Shown here in pieces: positions 8,756 to 18,774 of a stretch of 64,000 nucleotides of DNA. The stretch's first letter is position 1. Each line of letters begins with the position of its first letter. The notes beneath the pieces were generated by a model that made no database searches, was not told the origin of the DNA, and worked only from the letters and a program-made list of their open reading frames with translations. This DNA is from Porphyromonas pogonae (GTDB lineage Bacteria; Bacteroidota; Bacteroidia; Bacteroidales; Porphyromonadaceae), in NCBI RefSeq assembly GCF_036320655.1, contig NZ_CP143258.1, forward strand, positions 1,364,001-1,428,000. The letters run 5' to 3'. A program made the translations under genes and the position numbers.

Positions 8756-10810
8756 ATGAAAAAACTGAATGGCAATCCTATTTTTAGGGTCTATAATACT
8801 TTGCACGGCACTTATCCGTTCACTAATTTTTCCATTGAGGACTACGAACCCGCATTTGAGTATGCTATTTCGCTCAAGAGAGAGGAGATTGAATCTATCA
8901 TAAATAACCCTGATAAACCCTCCTTTGAGAATACTATTGTTGCTTTAGAGCAGGCAGGTAAACATTTATCTTTGGTTTCCGGTGTATTTTTCAATCTTTT
9001 ACATAGCAATAGTTCAGATGAATTGATGAAAGTTTCTGAACGTGTTATTCCGCAGCTCTCAGAGCTTTCTACGTATATTATTCTTTCTCGGCCATTGTTT
9101 GATAAGGTCAAAGCCGTATATGACTCCAAGGACGACCTTGACCTCTCTGTCGAAGATAGACGTTTGCTACAGAATTGTTATGACGGCTTTGTGGAAAGTG
9201 GGGCTCTTCTTGGGGAAGAGGATAAAAAAGCATTGGAACAATTGAGCCTCCAACTTAGCAGCCTTACCTTAACATATGGTCAAAACAATCTACGTGAACA
9301 AAATATATTCAAGCTATTTGTAGACAATCAGGATCAGATATCCGCAATGCCACAGGCTTCTCTTGATCTTGCTGCGGACAAAGCCCTTAAAGGGGGACAT
9401 CAGTCAGGTTGGCTTTTTGATCTTTCTGCCCCGTCTTATTTCCCATTTATGCAGCATTGCCCTGATTCTTCTCTTAGGAAGGAGATGTACGAAGCCAAGA
9501 TGTCGCTGGGAGCGGTAGACAATGAATACTGCAATAAACAGATTGTCTTGGATATTGTGAATAAAAGAAAAGAGTTGGCAAATCTTTTGGGTTACGAAAC
9601 TTATGCTCATATGGCCTTGCGCCATCGCATGGCAAAAGCCCCTGAAGATGTTTATGGACTTTTGGATAAATTGCTTGAGGCCTACAAACCTCTGGCTGTC
9701 CAAGAAACAGCCAAGATATCCGAGTATGCTCATAATAATAATTTTGTAGGAGAGCTACAACCGTGGGACTGGGCATACTGGGCTGAGCAGTACAAACAAA
9801 CTTATTATGACCTTGACGATGAGATGCTCAGACCGTATTTCGAACTTTCATCTGTAATCAACGGCGTTTTCTCGCTTGCCACTCGCTTGTATGGTATTAC
9901 ATTCCGTTTACAACCGGCTATCCCTGTCTATCATAAAGATGTCAATGCATACGAGGTCTTGGATACTGATGGTAGCTATCTTGGTGTATTGTATACCGAT
10001 TTCTTTCCCCGTGAAGGCAAAAAGAGTGGGGCATGGATGAGTAATTTCCAAGAGCAATATCAAGAAGGTCAGTCAAAAGATCACAGGCCTCATATCGTAG
10101 TGGTAATGAATTTTACGCCTCCTACAGAGGGTAAACCTTCTCTTCTTACAGCAGGTGAGGTGGGTACATTCCTGCACGAATTTGGTCATGCTTTGCATGG
10201 GTTATTTTCCAAGGTAAAATATGAGTCTTTGTCAGGCACCAATGTGTCTCGTGATTTTGTAGAGCTACCTAGTCAACTCATGGAAAACTGGCTTACAGAG
10301 AGGGAGTGGTTGGATGGTTTTGCTCGGCACTACGAGACACAAGACAAAATACCCCAACTCTTAATTGATAAGATAATCAAAGCCCGTAATTTCCTTGCCG
10401 GGTATGCTGCTTGTCGTCAGTTGAGTTTCGGCTACTTGGATATGGCGTGGCATACACTTAGGGATGCCTTACCCCAAGATCAGGATATTAAGACTTTTGA
10501 AGAAAATGCCTGGGCAAAAGCTATGGTATTACCTTCGTCTCCTCCTTCCTGCGTGATGAGTACTTCATTCGGACATATTTTTTCCGGTGGTTATGCTTCG
10601 GGGTATTACGGTTACAAATGGGCAGAGGTTTTGGATGCTGATGCCTTTGCATGCTTTCAGGAACATGGTATTTTCGATAAGTCAACGGCCGATTCTTTTC
10701 GTCATAAAATATTGGAACAAGGCGATAGGCAGGATGCCGCAGACTTGTATAGAAGTTTTAGGGGACAAGATGCCGATATTCAACCTCTGCTCAGAAGAAC
10801 GGGACTCTGA
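8756..10810 (+). CDS. dcp: M3 family zinc metallopeptidase, peptidyl-dipeptidase Dcp type
   Basis: 684 residues, the length of Dcp/oligopeptidase A enzymes. The zinc site is HEFGH at residues 474-478 in FLHEFGHALHG; the third ligand glutamate should lie about 25 residues later, in VELPSQLMENW. The C-terminal FGHIFSGGYASGYYGYKWAEVLDADAF-like segment (quoted in part) is the substrate-binding signature of M3 peptidases. Such enzymes remove dipeptides from peptide C-termini. No signal peptide is visible, so a cytoplasmic role in peptide turnover is likely. The gene stands alone between its own promoter and a MITE-like repeat. Confidence 0.9.
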   Translation: MKKLNGNPIFRVYNTLHGTYPFTNFSIEDYEPAFEYAISLKREEIESIINNPDKPSFENTIVALEQAGKHLSLVSGVFFNLLHSNSSDELMKVSERVIPQLSELSTYIILSRPLFDKVKAVYDSKDDLDLSVEDRRLLQNCYDGFVESGALLGEEDKKALEQLSLQLSSLTLTYGQNNLREQNIFKLFVDNQDQISAMPQASLDLAADKALKGGHQSGWLFDLSAPSYFPFMQHCPDSSLRKEMYEAKMSLGAVDNEYCNKQIVLDIVNKRKELANLLGYETYAHMALRHRMAKAPEDVYGLLDKLLEAYKPLAVQETAKISEYAHNNNFVGELQPWDWAYWAEQYKQTYYDLDDEMLRPYFELSSVINGVFSLATRLYGITFRLQPAIPVYHKDVNAYEVLDTDGSYLGVLYTDFFPREGKKSGAWMSNFQEQYQEGQSKDHRPHIVVVMNFTPPTEGKPSLLTAGEVGTFLHEFGHALHGLFSKVKYESLSGTNVSRDFVELPSQLMENWLTEREWLDGFARHYETQDKIPQLLIDKIIKARNFLAGYAACRQLSFGYLDMAWHTLRDALPQDQDIKTFEENAWAKAMVLPSSPPSCVMSTSFGHIFSGGYASGYYGYKWAEVLDADAFACFQEHGIFDKSTADSFRHKILEQGDRQDAADLYRSFRGQDADIQPLLRRTGL

Positions 10811-10847
10811 TCACTAAGCTGTAGTATTACAGTTTGGCTTTTGATGC

Positions 10848-11044
10848 CATATGAAACTGTTGCAAAAGTCAACAGTCTCATGGATTTTGGAGGCAAAGCC
10901 GACAAAAGACACTTTGACCGGGCAGAGAGGGTAAAGTGCAAGGCGCTAAGAGTGAGTGCACAGGGAGTTTACCTCAGGTAAATGACCAAGCGCGAATCTC
11001 GCAAGCAACGAAGCAATTTGCCAGCTATGCAACGGTCTCCATAT
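10848..11044 (+). mobile_element. 187-bp MITE-like element, copy 1, with 5-bp target duplication
   Basis: The element is 10853-11039, bounded by GAAACTGTTGCA and TGCAACGGTCTC, imperfect inverted ends of about 12 bp. CATAT flanks it on both sides (10848-10852 and 11040-11044), the expected target duplication. It is nearly identical to copies at 36098-36284 and 52446-52632, all exactly 187 bp. The left end is itself a hairpin with a 7-nt loop. No transposase frame is present, so it would need one in trans. Confidence 0.75.
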
Positions 11045-11087
11045 GTCTTTCAGCTACTTTGTTGAGATACATCCGGCTGATCAAGTC

Positions 11088-11143
11088 TAAAAAAGGAAGA
11101 GTAAAATGTGCTGTTAAGTACACATTTTACTCTTCCTTTTTTA
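11088..11143. terminator. Bidirectional terminator between dcp and susD
   Basis: A perfect 23-bp inverted repeat (11088-11110 and 11121-11143) with a 10-nt loop. The arms begin and end in runs of six A and six T, so each strand reads a hairpin followed by a T-run. It lies between two convergent genes and can serve both. Confidence 0.8.
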
Positions 11144-11163
11144 TTTTGGTTTAAATCAGCTTG

Positions 11164-12963
11164 CTACCAACCGGGGTTTTGCTTCAATTTCTTACCATTC
11201 TTTTCATATAGGGTTATCTGGTCTATAGGGATAGGGTAGAGGTAGTCTTTCTCCGCATATACTCTCACAGAGTTTTCATTTCTGATAGGTTTGATGTACC
11301 CAGCATCGCCACTTCTATCCAAAAATACTGTTTCAAGACTTTTGAGTGTGATAGGCTTGGTTGGATTGAAAGTTTTGTTGTACCATTCTATGAATTTGGG
11401 TTTGTCTAACCATGCTCCAAGATTTAGCTTCTTATTGAGCTTCATGTCAGCATACTGAAGTTTGTTCCACCTTCTCAAATCATCGAATCTAATCCCTTCA
11501 TACACAAGTTCGGTACGTCTTTCTCGTCTGATTTCCCAGATCAGTGAGCTTACGTCAGCGTCTTTGGAGGGATCTTCTATAGTAATTCCATTTACGGAAA
11601 AACTTTGTCCCGCCAATGTTACATGAGGCATCTGTACTCCTTTACGATCTCTTATCTTATTGATAGTTATGTCTACGTCCATTTGTGTAATAGCACGTGC
11701 TCCTAGCGCCGAAAGCTCTGCCGCTGCTTCAAGGTAATTGAGGAGCACTTCATTGAATTTCATGATGGGAGCATCCGTGATATTGGTAGCACTTTTACCT
11801 CCGGGCTGATCTTTGAGTGTCTCATTTACGAATCTATTGGCAAAGTATCCTGATACTGCATAGATCTTTTCCACACCATTTAGCTTAAGCCCGCTTACAT
11901 CTATCGTAGCAGAGAGTCTGGGGTCTCTGTCTGCTATCTCATCAAAGAACCATTTGTCTCCTTTGTATTGCTTATTATCGGTCTGTGATATGGGCAAGCC
12001 GTTTTTAGATAAATAGCTATCTATAAGATCCTTCGAAGGGCTCGAGATTTCTGCCTCAGTATTCTGAAAACTCATCAGACTGTGAGTTACGATACCGTCG
12101 ACATAAGAGCGGTATAATAATACTTCGGGATTACCTTTCAGATCTATACTGGTTGTAAGAGCCTTATAATCGTCCGATATGATATAATGTCCGTTTTTCA
12201 TCACATCCTCACACATCTTTAGGGCAAATTCAAGATATTTTTTTGCTGCTCCTGTGTTTTTCTCGCGGTATTTCTGCCATGTACCTTCGAATAGCATAGC
12301 TCTTGAAGCAAAAGCTTCCGCTACAAATCGATTGACTGAAACTCCTTCTACAAAATCATTTTTACGGATATGTGTACTTGCATATTCGAAATCCTTCAAC
12401 ACACTATCCATAATTACCTCACGAGGTTGGCGCTCTTTGTAGAGTGCATCATAATCTTTACTTTCTAATGCCTGCGAATACCAAGGCACATCACCAAATT
12501 TAGATACCAATTTGGCATATTCAAGACCACGGAAGAAGCGCCCAATGCCGAGCCAGTGCTCTTTAGCTTCCTTGTCAAGCTTTGAGGCGGATATTTTGTT
12601 GATAAGGGTATTGAATTCTCTTACATAGCTGAATGTCCAGTTGCGCTCATCTTTCTTTGTGGTGGATGCGTCTGTTTCTGCGGGCGGAGCTACTTTGGTA
12701 AAAGTAGTAGCGGCTTCTTGGGCATTATCATCTGTCCAGTCTGCCACATTGGTATTGTAAAACCAGTCCGATCTGCTCCATCCACTGTTATAACCCTCAA
12801 AGTAGAGATCATAATACTTGAAAAAACTTGTGCGGATGTTACCCTCGTCATTCCAAAAGTCGGGATTGTCCTCTATTTTGTCTTTAGCCCCTGATGATAG
12901 GAAATCGTTGCAAGAGCAGAGCATCAGTGCTATCGATGCCAATGCAAATATTTTGTATTTCAT
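11164..12963 (-). CDS. SusD/RagB-family nutrient-binding outer-membrane lipoprotein
   Basis: 599 residues from the ATG at 12963; the TTG nine bases upstream is not needed. A signal peptide ends in the lipobox LMLCSC. The mature start CNDFLSSGAKD and the end DYLYPIPIDQITLYEKNG...QNPGW are characteristic of SusD proteins, as is the RRERRTELVYEGIRFDDLRRW-like stretch near residue 480. SusD caps the SusC barrel and captures glycans or other nutrients at the cell surface. It starts 18 bp after the SusC stop. No glycoside hydrolase or regulator is linked, so the substrate is open; the peptidoglycan locus nearby is suggestive only. Confidence 0.92.
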   Translation of the reverse strand: MKYKIFALASIALMLCSCNDFLSSGAKDKIEDNPDFWNDEGNIRTSFFKYYDLYFEGYNSGWSRSDWFYNTNVADWTDDNAQEAATTFTKVAPPAETDASTTKKDERNWTFSYVREFNTLINKISASKLDKEAKEHWLGIGRFFRGLEYAKLVSKFGDVPWYSQALESKDYDALYKERQPREVIMDSVLKDFEYASTHIRKNDFVEGVSVNRFVAEAFASRAMLFEGTWQKYREKNTGAAKKYLEFALKMCEDVMKNGHYIISDDYKALTTSIDLKGNPEVLLYRSYVDGIVTHSLMSFQNTEAEISSPSKDLIDSYLSKNGLPISQTDNKQYKGDKWFFDEIADRDPRLSATIDVSGLKLNGVEKIYAVSGYFANRFVNETLKDQPGGKSATNITDAPIMKFNEVLLNYLEAAAELSALGARAITQMDVDITINKIRDRKGVQMPHVTLAGQSFSVNGITIEDPSKDADVSSLIWEIRRERRTELVYEGIRFDDLRRWNKLQYADMKLNKKLNLGAWLDKPKFIEWYNKTFNPTKPITLKSLETVFLDRSGDAGYIKPIRNENSVRVYAEKDYLYPIPIDQITLYEKNGKKLKQNPGW

Positions 12964-12981
12964 AATCTTCAATAATTAATG

Positions 12982-15900
12982 TTAGAATCCTATCTTTACA
13001 CCCATTGAAAGAGTCCTATTGAATGGGTAGCTTCTGCCGAATGCCCAGGTACTGCTTCCGGCTCCGGCTTTATAAGCAGTGGATTCGGGATCCACAGGAA
13101 TTTTCATGTGATCAAACTCAAATAAATTCTCCCCACTGAAATAAACTCTTGCCGATTGCAGGAATATCTTTTGTACCCATATTTCAGGCAAGGTATAGCC
13201 TACGGTGATATTTTTACATCTCAGGTAAGCCATGTTGGAGAGGAAGCGAGTTTGTTTCAGATAATTCTGATTATCCGTTTTCCATGACATATCAGAAGGT
13301 CGGGGATAGAAGGCTCCCGTATTCGTCGGTGTCCAGTAATCTGTCTGATGAGCATAAAATGCATCGGCGTAGCTGGAGCCGCCCGAAGGGATTGCAAAAG
13401 CCCCATAGGCCCAGTAGTCGTGCTTACCTACACCTTGGAAAAACATACTGAAATCAAATCCTTTATAATCCAATCCAAAGCTAAAGCTATATTCATAGTT
13501 GGGTAGGCTGTTGCCGATCACCTTTTGGTCACCATGGTCGTCTACCGTATTCTTGCCGTAAGTGATTTTGCCGTCACCATCAAGATCCTTATATTTCACA
13601 TCACCGGGGCCGAATTTAAATCCCGTAGAGTTACCGCTTTCAAAAAGACTTTGAGAGGCAATGCCATCTTTTAGCGTGCCGTCAGGATTGAAATCCGAAG
13701 CTTGGAAGAGTCTGTCGGTTTCGTAGCCCCATATTTCTCCGAGTTTCTTGCCTTCATAATAGCTATTGATATTTTTGATGGCGGAGTTGTACTTAGTGAT
13801 TTTCTCACTCACGTGTGACAGCGATGCACGGGCATTGACGCCAAGGCCGAATCCGAATCTATGATTGAAGTCCATAGCTATCTCAAATCCTTTACCTGTA
13901 ATCTCCCCGAAATTGATTAGCGGTGATTTTGCGCCAAAGGTAAGTGGCAGTGTTTCGCCGGGACTGTGCATATCCGATGTAACACGCTGATACCAGTCCA
14001 TGGTGATGCCGAATTTATTATTGAAAAATCTCATATCCGCACCGATATCCAGTGTAGTAACTCTTTCCCATGTAAGCTCAGGTGAGATGATCGACGGGGA
14101 GTTTAGGTAGGTCACTTCTTTACCGTCGACTATCCAGTTTGCATTGCCTGATGACATTGTGGAGATATAAGTATTGGCCGGTACGTCTTGGTTGCCTATA
14201 GTACCCCATGATGCCCGTATCTTCATGTTGGATACATAGGGTTTGCTCCATTCCATGAATTTTTCTTCGGATAGTCTCCATCCTGCTGATACGGAGGGAA
14301 ACAAAGCCCATTTCTTTCCTTGAGGAAATTTGGATGAACCGTCATAACGCGCATTTAGCTCCAAAAGATATTTTTCTTGGAAGTTATAGTTGATGCGACC
14401 AAAGAATCCTGCTGACGAAAGTTCATTGTGGTATGAATCATACGGGCTGTAAGAGTACTGATCACCTGTGGCAAGCGCTATCTCGGGATATTTCATACTG
14501 ATAAGCCCTCTGCGTTCGGAGTAGTGCGACAAAGCCTCACGCTTCTCTGCATCCATCCCTGCCATGAATTTAAAATTATGATTGTCGTTGAGTTCCCAAA
14601 GGTATGTTCCGTATGCTTTGAATATATTCGCTGTAGTATAGCTCGATGACTGCACGGCTCTATCATGCGAACTTCCGTATATATCCTTATAATTGTCGAA
14701 CGGTGCAGCCGAGAACATATCATAGGCTGTGATCTTGCCGCCGTCTCTTTTCTCAGCCACATTGATGGATGAGTAGGTGTAGTCGAAGTTTACGGTGAGG
14801 TTTTGTAAGGGATTCAGTTCCGTACCAAGGTTGAGGCGAATGTAGTTTTGAGTCTCCCTTTCTTTATTGCCCGCCTTGATATCTGTTACGGCAGAGCGGA
14901 ATTCCTTTCCTTCGTAGGTAGTGTAGGGATACCAGCGAGGCCAACGCAAAAGATAAAACCAAGCATCGTATTGTCCCGATGTAAATCTATATGGCTGCTC
15001 GTTCTCCGATTTAGTGTAAAGGATATTGGCTTTCACCCTCCACCAGTCTTTGATATTCGTGGTGATACTTGAGTTTACATTGTATCTGTTGTATTGATCG
15101 GTATTGAATTTCATAATACCTTTTTGGTTCAGGTATCCCAGACTGATATTATATATAGTCTTGTCATTACCTCCCGAAATCGATAGGTTGTGTGTTTGCT
15201 GTGGTGTCCAGTTTTTGGTAAACTCTTTCATGGGGTCGAATGAGCGGTAAAAGTAGGTTTTACCGTTACTCACCTCAAAGTCTCTGCCTTGTTGCAACTC
15301 TCCCAGCTCTTTTTCAGACATATTCCCGTACTTCTCATTCCACTCCATCATTTTTTTTAGAGCGTAGTCGTCTATGGTATAGCCTATATTGGTCTTACTG
15401 CTGAGGCCTATTCTCTTCATCACTTCCAGTGCGAACTTGGCATTATCTACTGTAGATGCAAGTTCCGGTTTTTTGGTAGGCGTGTTCCATGCAAAGTTAT
15501 TGGAGTAGGTGACTTGTACTTTGTCACCTCTTTTGCCCGACTTTGTGGTGATGAGTATCACTCCCCATGCTGCGCGTGTGCCGTATATTGACGATGAAGC
15601 AGCATCTTTGAGCACCGATATAGTTTCGATATCGTCAGGATTGATGAGGTTGATATCGGGTATTTCTACGTTATCCACCAGAATCAGTGGAGAAGTACCC
15701 CCTGATGCATTGAGTGATCCTATGGCACCACGCAGTTTGATCGTAGAGTTTGTTCCCACACCTCCGGTGTTATTGGTGATGGTGAGCCCCGGAGTGATAC
15801 CTTGCAAAGCTTTCGCTACATCCGTTACCGGGCGACTTGCTACAGCTTCTTTCACATTTACGTTGGCAACGGCCCCCGTCAGGTTTACTTTCTTTTGAGT

Positions 15901-16314
15901 TCCATAGCCTACTACCACTACCTCCTTGAGGGCTTTGGCATCGTCTTGCAGTACCACCTTCATTCCTTGGTGGGCTTTGACTTCTACTTTCTTGTATCCT
16001 ACCGAGGTGATAATAAGTACGGCTCCTTCCGGCACTTTGATACTGAATTTGCCGTTGACATCCGTGGCAAAACCGTTTTTTGGCATACTTTTCTCTATCA
16101 CGCTGGCTCCTATGATAGCTTCGCCTTTTTCGTCTACCACGGTACCGTTGATAACCACGGTGTTTTGCTGGATCAACTGTTCCGCATCATCCGATGATAT
16201 GGGGCGTGCTGCATGAAGAGGATTGGCACACACTCCCATAATCGCAGATGCAAAAATTAAAGTCCCCAACCGATAGGATCGGAAATACTTTGTTAGCTGT
16301 AAATTTACATTCAT
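12982..16314 (-). CDS. SusC/RagA-family TonB-linked outer-membrane transporter
   Basis: 1110 residues from the ATG at 16314 (a TTG at 16347 would only add 11 residues before the signal peptide). Order: signal peptide ending near HAA, carboxypeptidase-like domain around residues 45-125 (INGTVVDEKGEAIIGASV), a TonB-box-like ALKEVVVVGYGTQKK, plug domain, then a 22-strand type barrel ending LSMGVKIGF. The SusC signature KDAASSSIYGTRAAWG is present. It imports nutrients delivered by SusD across the outer membrane. The plug and barrel look intact. The 1.4-kb region upstream is unusually long for a promoter region. Specificity is unknown. Confidence 0.93.
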   Translation of the reverse strand: MNVNLQLTKYFRSYRLGTLIFASAIMGVCANPLHAARPISSDDAEQLIQQNTVVINGTVVDEKGEAIIGASVIEKSMPKNGFATDVNGKFSIKVPEGAVLIITSVGYKKVEVKAHQGMKVVLQDDAKALKEVVVVGYGTQKKVNLTGAVANVNVKEAVASRPVTDVAKALQGITPGLTITNNTGGVGTNSTIKLRGAIGSLNASGGTSPLILVDNVEIPDINLINPDDIETISVLKDAASSSIYGTRAAWGVILITTKSGKRGDKVQVTYSNNFAWNTPTKKPELASTVDNAKFALEVMKRIGLSSKTNIGYTIDDYALKKMMEWNEKYGNMSEKELGELQQGRDFEVSNGKTYFYRSFDPMKEFTKNWTPQQTHNLSISGGNDKTIYNISLGYLNQKGIMKFNTDQYNRYNVNSSITTNIKDWWRVKANILYTKSENEQPYRFTSGQYDAWFYLLRWPRWYPYTTYEGKEFRSAVTDIKAGNKERETQNYIRLNLGTELNPLQNLTVNFDYTYSSINVAEKRDGGKITAYDMFSAAPFDNYKDIYGSSHDRAVQSSSYTTANIFKAYGTYLWELNDNHNFKFMAGMDAEKREALSHYSERRGLISMKYPEIALATGDQYSYSPYDSYHNELSSAGFFGRINYNFQEKYLLELNARYDGSSKFPQGKKWALFPSVSAGWRLSEEKFMEWSKPYVSNMKIRASWGTIGNQDVPANTYISTMSSGNANWIVDGKEVTYLNSPSIISPELTWERVTTLDIGADMRFFNNKFGITMDWYQRVTSDMHSPGETLPLTFGAKSPLINFGEITGKGFEIAMDFNHRFGFGLGVNARASLSHVSEKITKYNSAIKNINSYYEGKKLGEIWGYETDRLFQASDFNPDGTLKDGIASQSLFESGNSTGFKFGPGDVKYKDLDGDGKITYGKNTVDDHGDQKVIGNSLPNYEYSFSFGLDYKGFDFSMFFQGVGKHDYWAYGAFAIPSGGSSYADAFYAHQTDYWTPTNTGAFYPRPSDMSWKTDNQNYLKQTRFLSNMAYLRCKNITVGYTLPEIWVQKIFLQSARVYFSGENLFEFDHMKIPVDPESTAYKAGAGSSTWAFGRSYPFNRTLSMGVKIGF

Positions 16315-17079
16315 ATAGAATACTGGTATTAGTGATTTGAATATCAACCTAATAATTTGTTTTATGCCCTTTGCGGGGGCTATAGCCTTATTATCTCTAA
16401 GAGTTTGGAGTAGGAGTGTCTTTTGTTTACTTTCCGGGGCTAAAGACTACACTCCGGTATATTCGTTTTTTTAATTAAAGAATCTCTATGGTATCGTATT
16501 GTTTATTAATTGTGTCTTATGATTTTTGATTTAATTATTTTTATGTTCGCGATAAAGGTATTTATTAATTTTATATGAACTTTGTATTTGATTATATTTA
16601 TATGTTGGAAACATATTTTCACAAATAGCGGGCTGTGTTCTCTTTAACGGTCTAACGCCTTTGTTTCAAATCATATTGCGAAGTTTTGATTTTCATATTT
16701 ATAAGGGCTTTACAGTAGGGAAGGCTCATTCGACTGTTATGTTGCATTTGTAAGGCAGTGGTATTGTCGTATTGGTTTCGATGTGGACGGGAGGTCGATA
16801 TTTCATAATGATATTGTATTGTTGTTTTTGGTATCATTGTGTTATTTTGAGGGTTGGTGGTGATTGATGTGATGTTTTTATAACTATTTAATTATCAGTA
16901 AAATAAATTGGTTGAAGATTTGATTTTTTTGAAATAATTGCTCTATATCCCTTTCAAAGCTTATTCCTTGTTGCGTAAGTCCTATGTGACGTGTGGAATA
17001 AGTTCGATTCAAACTCCTTTTTGAGGTAATGGGGTATGTTGTAGAGATGGAGTTGTATTTTAGTTGTGATGCCTCTGTG
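16315..17079. other. SusC leader and upstream gap
   Basis: No convincing gene. The part next to susC can form a hairpin on the minus strand: GGAGTGT pairs with ACACTCC across about 16405-16456, with a further CTTT/AAAG segment inside, so the susC leader may be structured. No TTG-N20-TAnnTTTG promoter was found on either strand. The rest is AT-rich and featureless to me. Confidence 0.35.
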
Positions 17080-17180
17080 TTTTAGTTAAAACGTTTTGGT
17101 GTTTTAGCTAAGACATTTCAGTACTTTAACTAAAACACCAAAACGTTTTAACTAAAATGCGAAAGTGTTTTAACTAAGAT
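17080..17180. repeat. Intergenic repeat array B with 28-bp inverted repeat
   Basis: A perfect 28-bp inverted repeat (17080-17107 and 17130-17157, arms containing TTAAAACGTTTTGGTGTTTT) with a 22-nt loop. About five units with the core TTTTAACTAA or its complement occur across the region, the last at 17169. The core is like that of arrays A and C, but the neighbouring hairpin of those arrays is missing here. There is no T-run, so it is not a plain terminator. Confidence 0.55.
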
Positions 17181-17449
17181 ATAGGGCCTTTTTTTGGGAT
17201 GCAGAAGTGAATTGTGCGGCTGTTGAGGGAAATCAATGAGTTGCCGGTTTCTGGTGTGTGTTATTTCACTAGGTTATGGTTGAGCGTGTGTGATGCAGGG
17301 CGCTTGAAGGGGGAGGTATATAGTTGTTATTTAGACTACACTCTTTAGCTTTGAGTGTTGGGGTTTTCTTGTTTATGTTTTGATTATATGGAGTTTAGAT
17401 GCAGGGATCGGATGTCTATGTTTGGTGTTGTGGCATAGTGCCGGAGTTG

Positions 17450-17471
17450 CCTCGTGTGTCACGAGGTTTTT
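17450..17471 (+). terminator. Orphan terminator-like hairpin
   Basis: CCTCGTG (17450-17456) pairs perfectly with CACGAGG (17460-17466), with a 3-nt loop and TTTTT following. It is oriented for plus-strand transcription, yet no plus-strand gene lies upstream in the 1.1 kb since susC. A second hairpin (ACACTC/GAGTGT, about 17338-17358) lies before it. It could end an unrecognised RNA. Confidence 0.45.
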
Positions 17472-17731
17472 GTGGAGGAGTGCATAGTCTTGTTTATTGG
17501 TAAGGAGTAGAGTATAGTTGTTATTCATTGTTTTTTGAGTTTTATGTATGGATGTGCGGTTATCGCGATTATATTCAGGATAAATATACTACATGTACAC
17601 CCCCTTTGTCAATACCCTCAAAGGTGAGCGTGGAATATCAAAATAATTGCGTATTTAACCTTATTGCTGTCATCTTGTCACTCGTTGAGGCGATTGTTGT
17701 ATTTCTATTCAGGAGTAAGTTGATGCTCAGG
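17472..17731. other. Gap before the divergent kinase gene
   Basis: Holds a 72-codon plus-strand frame (17528-17746) with no family resemblance, which I do not accept. No RNA or promoter is supported. Confidence 0.35.
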
Positions 17732-18613
17732 TTACTTGTTTTGTAAATAATATTCGGGCTCATGTATGCCTTCGAATGAATCAATTTCATGATAGTTAAC
17801 TAATCCTGCCATGGCATTTTCGCATACAAGATCCAGTTGGATGCCGTATTCTTTGGCCACTATTCGTAAGATTTCCGAAAGGTGATCAGCGTGCGAACCC
17901 ACAATTCTTGTAGGCAGTGCGTTGTAATCATATTGGCAAACGCATCTCTCAAAGAATTGTCTGAAATGGTTGAGAAACAGTCGGTAAATGTAATTGTTGT
18001 CAATGTATTGGTAAAGGAAAGAGCCCGTCTCGGAAAGGAATTTATTTGGGAGTGGTTTTCTGTACAGTGTTTCCATAATATACTCGGTGCTTGTAGCAAA
18101 TGTCTCGAAGTAATGCTCTGTGATTTCTTTGGGGGCATATTCTTTCACTACGTCAGCAAGGAATGTTTTGCCGGCAACCGCCAGGCTACCTTCATCACCC
18201 AGTAGATAACCTCCTGATTTGATATTTCTTACTATGATGTCGCCGTTGTAGTAGCATGAGTTGGAGCCCGTACCCAAAATGCAGGCGATGCCTTGGTCTT
18301 TGCCAAATAGCCCGCGTGCAGCCCCCAAGAGGTCACTCTCGACTTCGAATGGCGTGCGAAACTGTGCAGTGAGGGATGCGGATACCGTCTCTATCTTCTC
18401 CGGAGTGTTGCATCCTGCGCCGTAGTAATATCCTTTGGTGATTTTCGTTCTGAAAAATCCTTCCGGTAGCCCCAGTCTTATGGCTCTGCTGATTTCTCTC
18501 CGTGACTGAAAGTATGGATTGATGCCTTCTGTATAGGCTTGTTCTATAATTTCACCTCTTTCCAGAAGTGTCCATTGTGCTTTTGTAGATCCGCTTTCCG
18601 CTATGAGTATCAT
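17732..18613 (-). CDS. BadF/BadG-type ATPase, probable amino-sugar kinase
   Basis: 293 residues of the ASKHA fold. The phosphate-1 loop is ESGSTKAQW at the N-terminus, and the second phosphate region is ILGTGSNSC near residue 114, followed by LLGDEGSLAVAGK. These are the marks of N-acetylglucosamine kinase-like BadF proteins. It is a clear paralogue of the MurK-like kinase at 32204-33043: both start with ILI-(A/G)-(E/D)-SGSTK and share TEG-NP-FQ and PNK/R-F/Y-L motifs. It is divergent from the salvage operon and has its own promoter at 18775-18805. I infer a GlcNAc or MurNAc kinase; which sugar is preferred cannot be told. Confidence 0.75.
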   Translation of the reverse strand: MILIAESGSTKAQWTLLERGEIIEQAYTEGINPYFQSRREISRAIRLGLPEGFFRTKITKGYYYGAGCNTPEKIETVSASLTAQFRTPFEVESDLLGAARGLFGKDQGIACILGTGSNSCYYNGDIIVRNIKSGGYLLGDEGSLAVAGKTFLADVVKEYAPKEITEHYFETFATSTEYIMETLYRKPLPNKFLSETGSFLYQYIDNNYIYRLFLNHFRQFFERCVCQYDYNALPTRIVGSHADHLSEILRIVAKEYGIQLDLVCENAMAGLVNYHEIDSFEGIHEPEYYLQNK

Positions 18614-18774
18614 GGGTGGTTCTTTTTATGATCTATATAATCGTTTGTGTTTATTTGTCTCTTATTGTCGGCTTTATTGATGGTATTACTCAATATGGCT
18701 TAAATATACATTATTCTTTATCTATGCCTGTTTGGGGCTTCTATATTTAATTCTTTTTTGTATAAAAGATGATA

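Noticed and set aside
16315-16470. Antisense sRNA to the susC leader, as known for some Bacteroides loci
   Set aside because: No promoter of the consensus form was found on the plus strand there, so I only note the hairpin in the leader.
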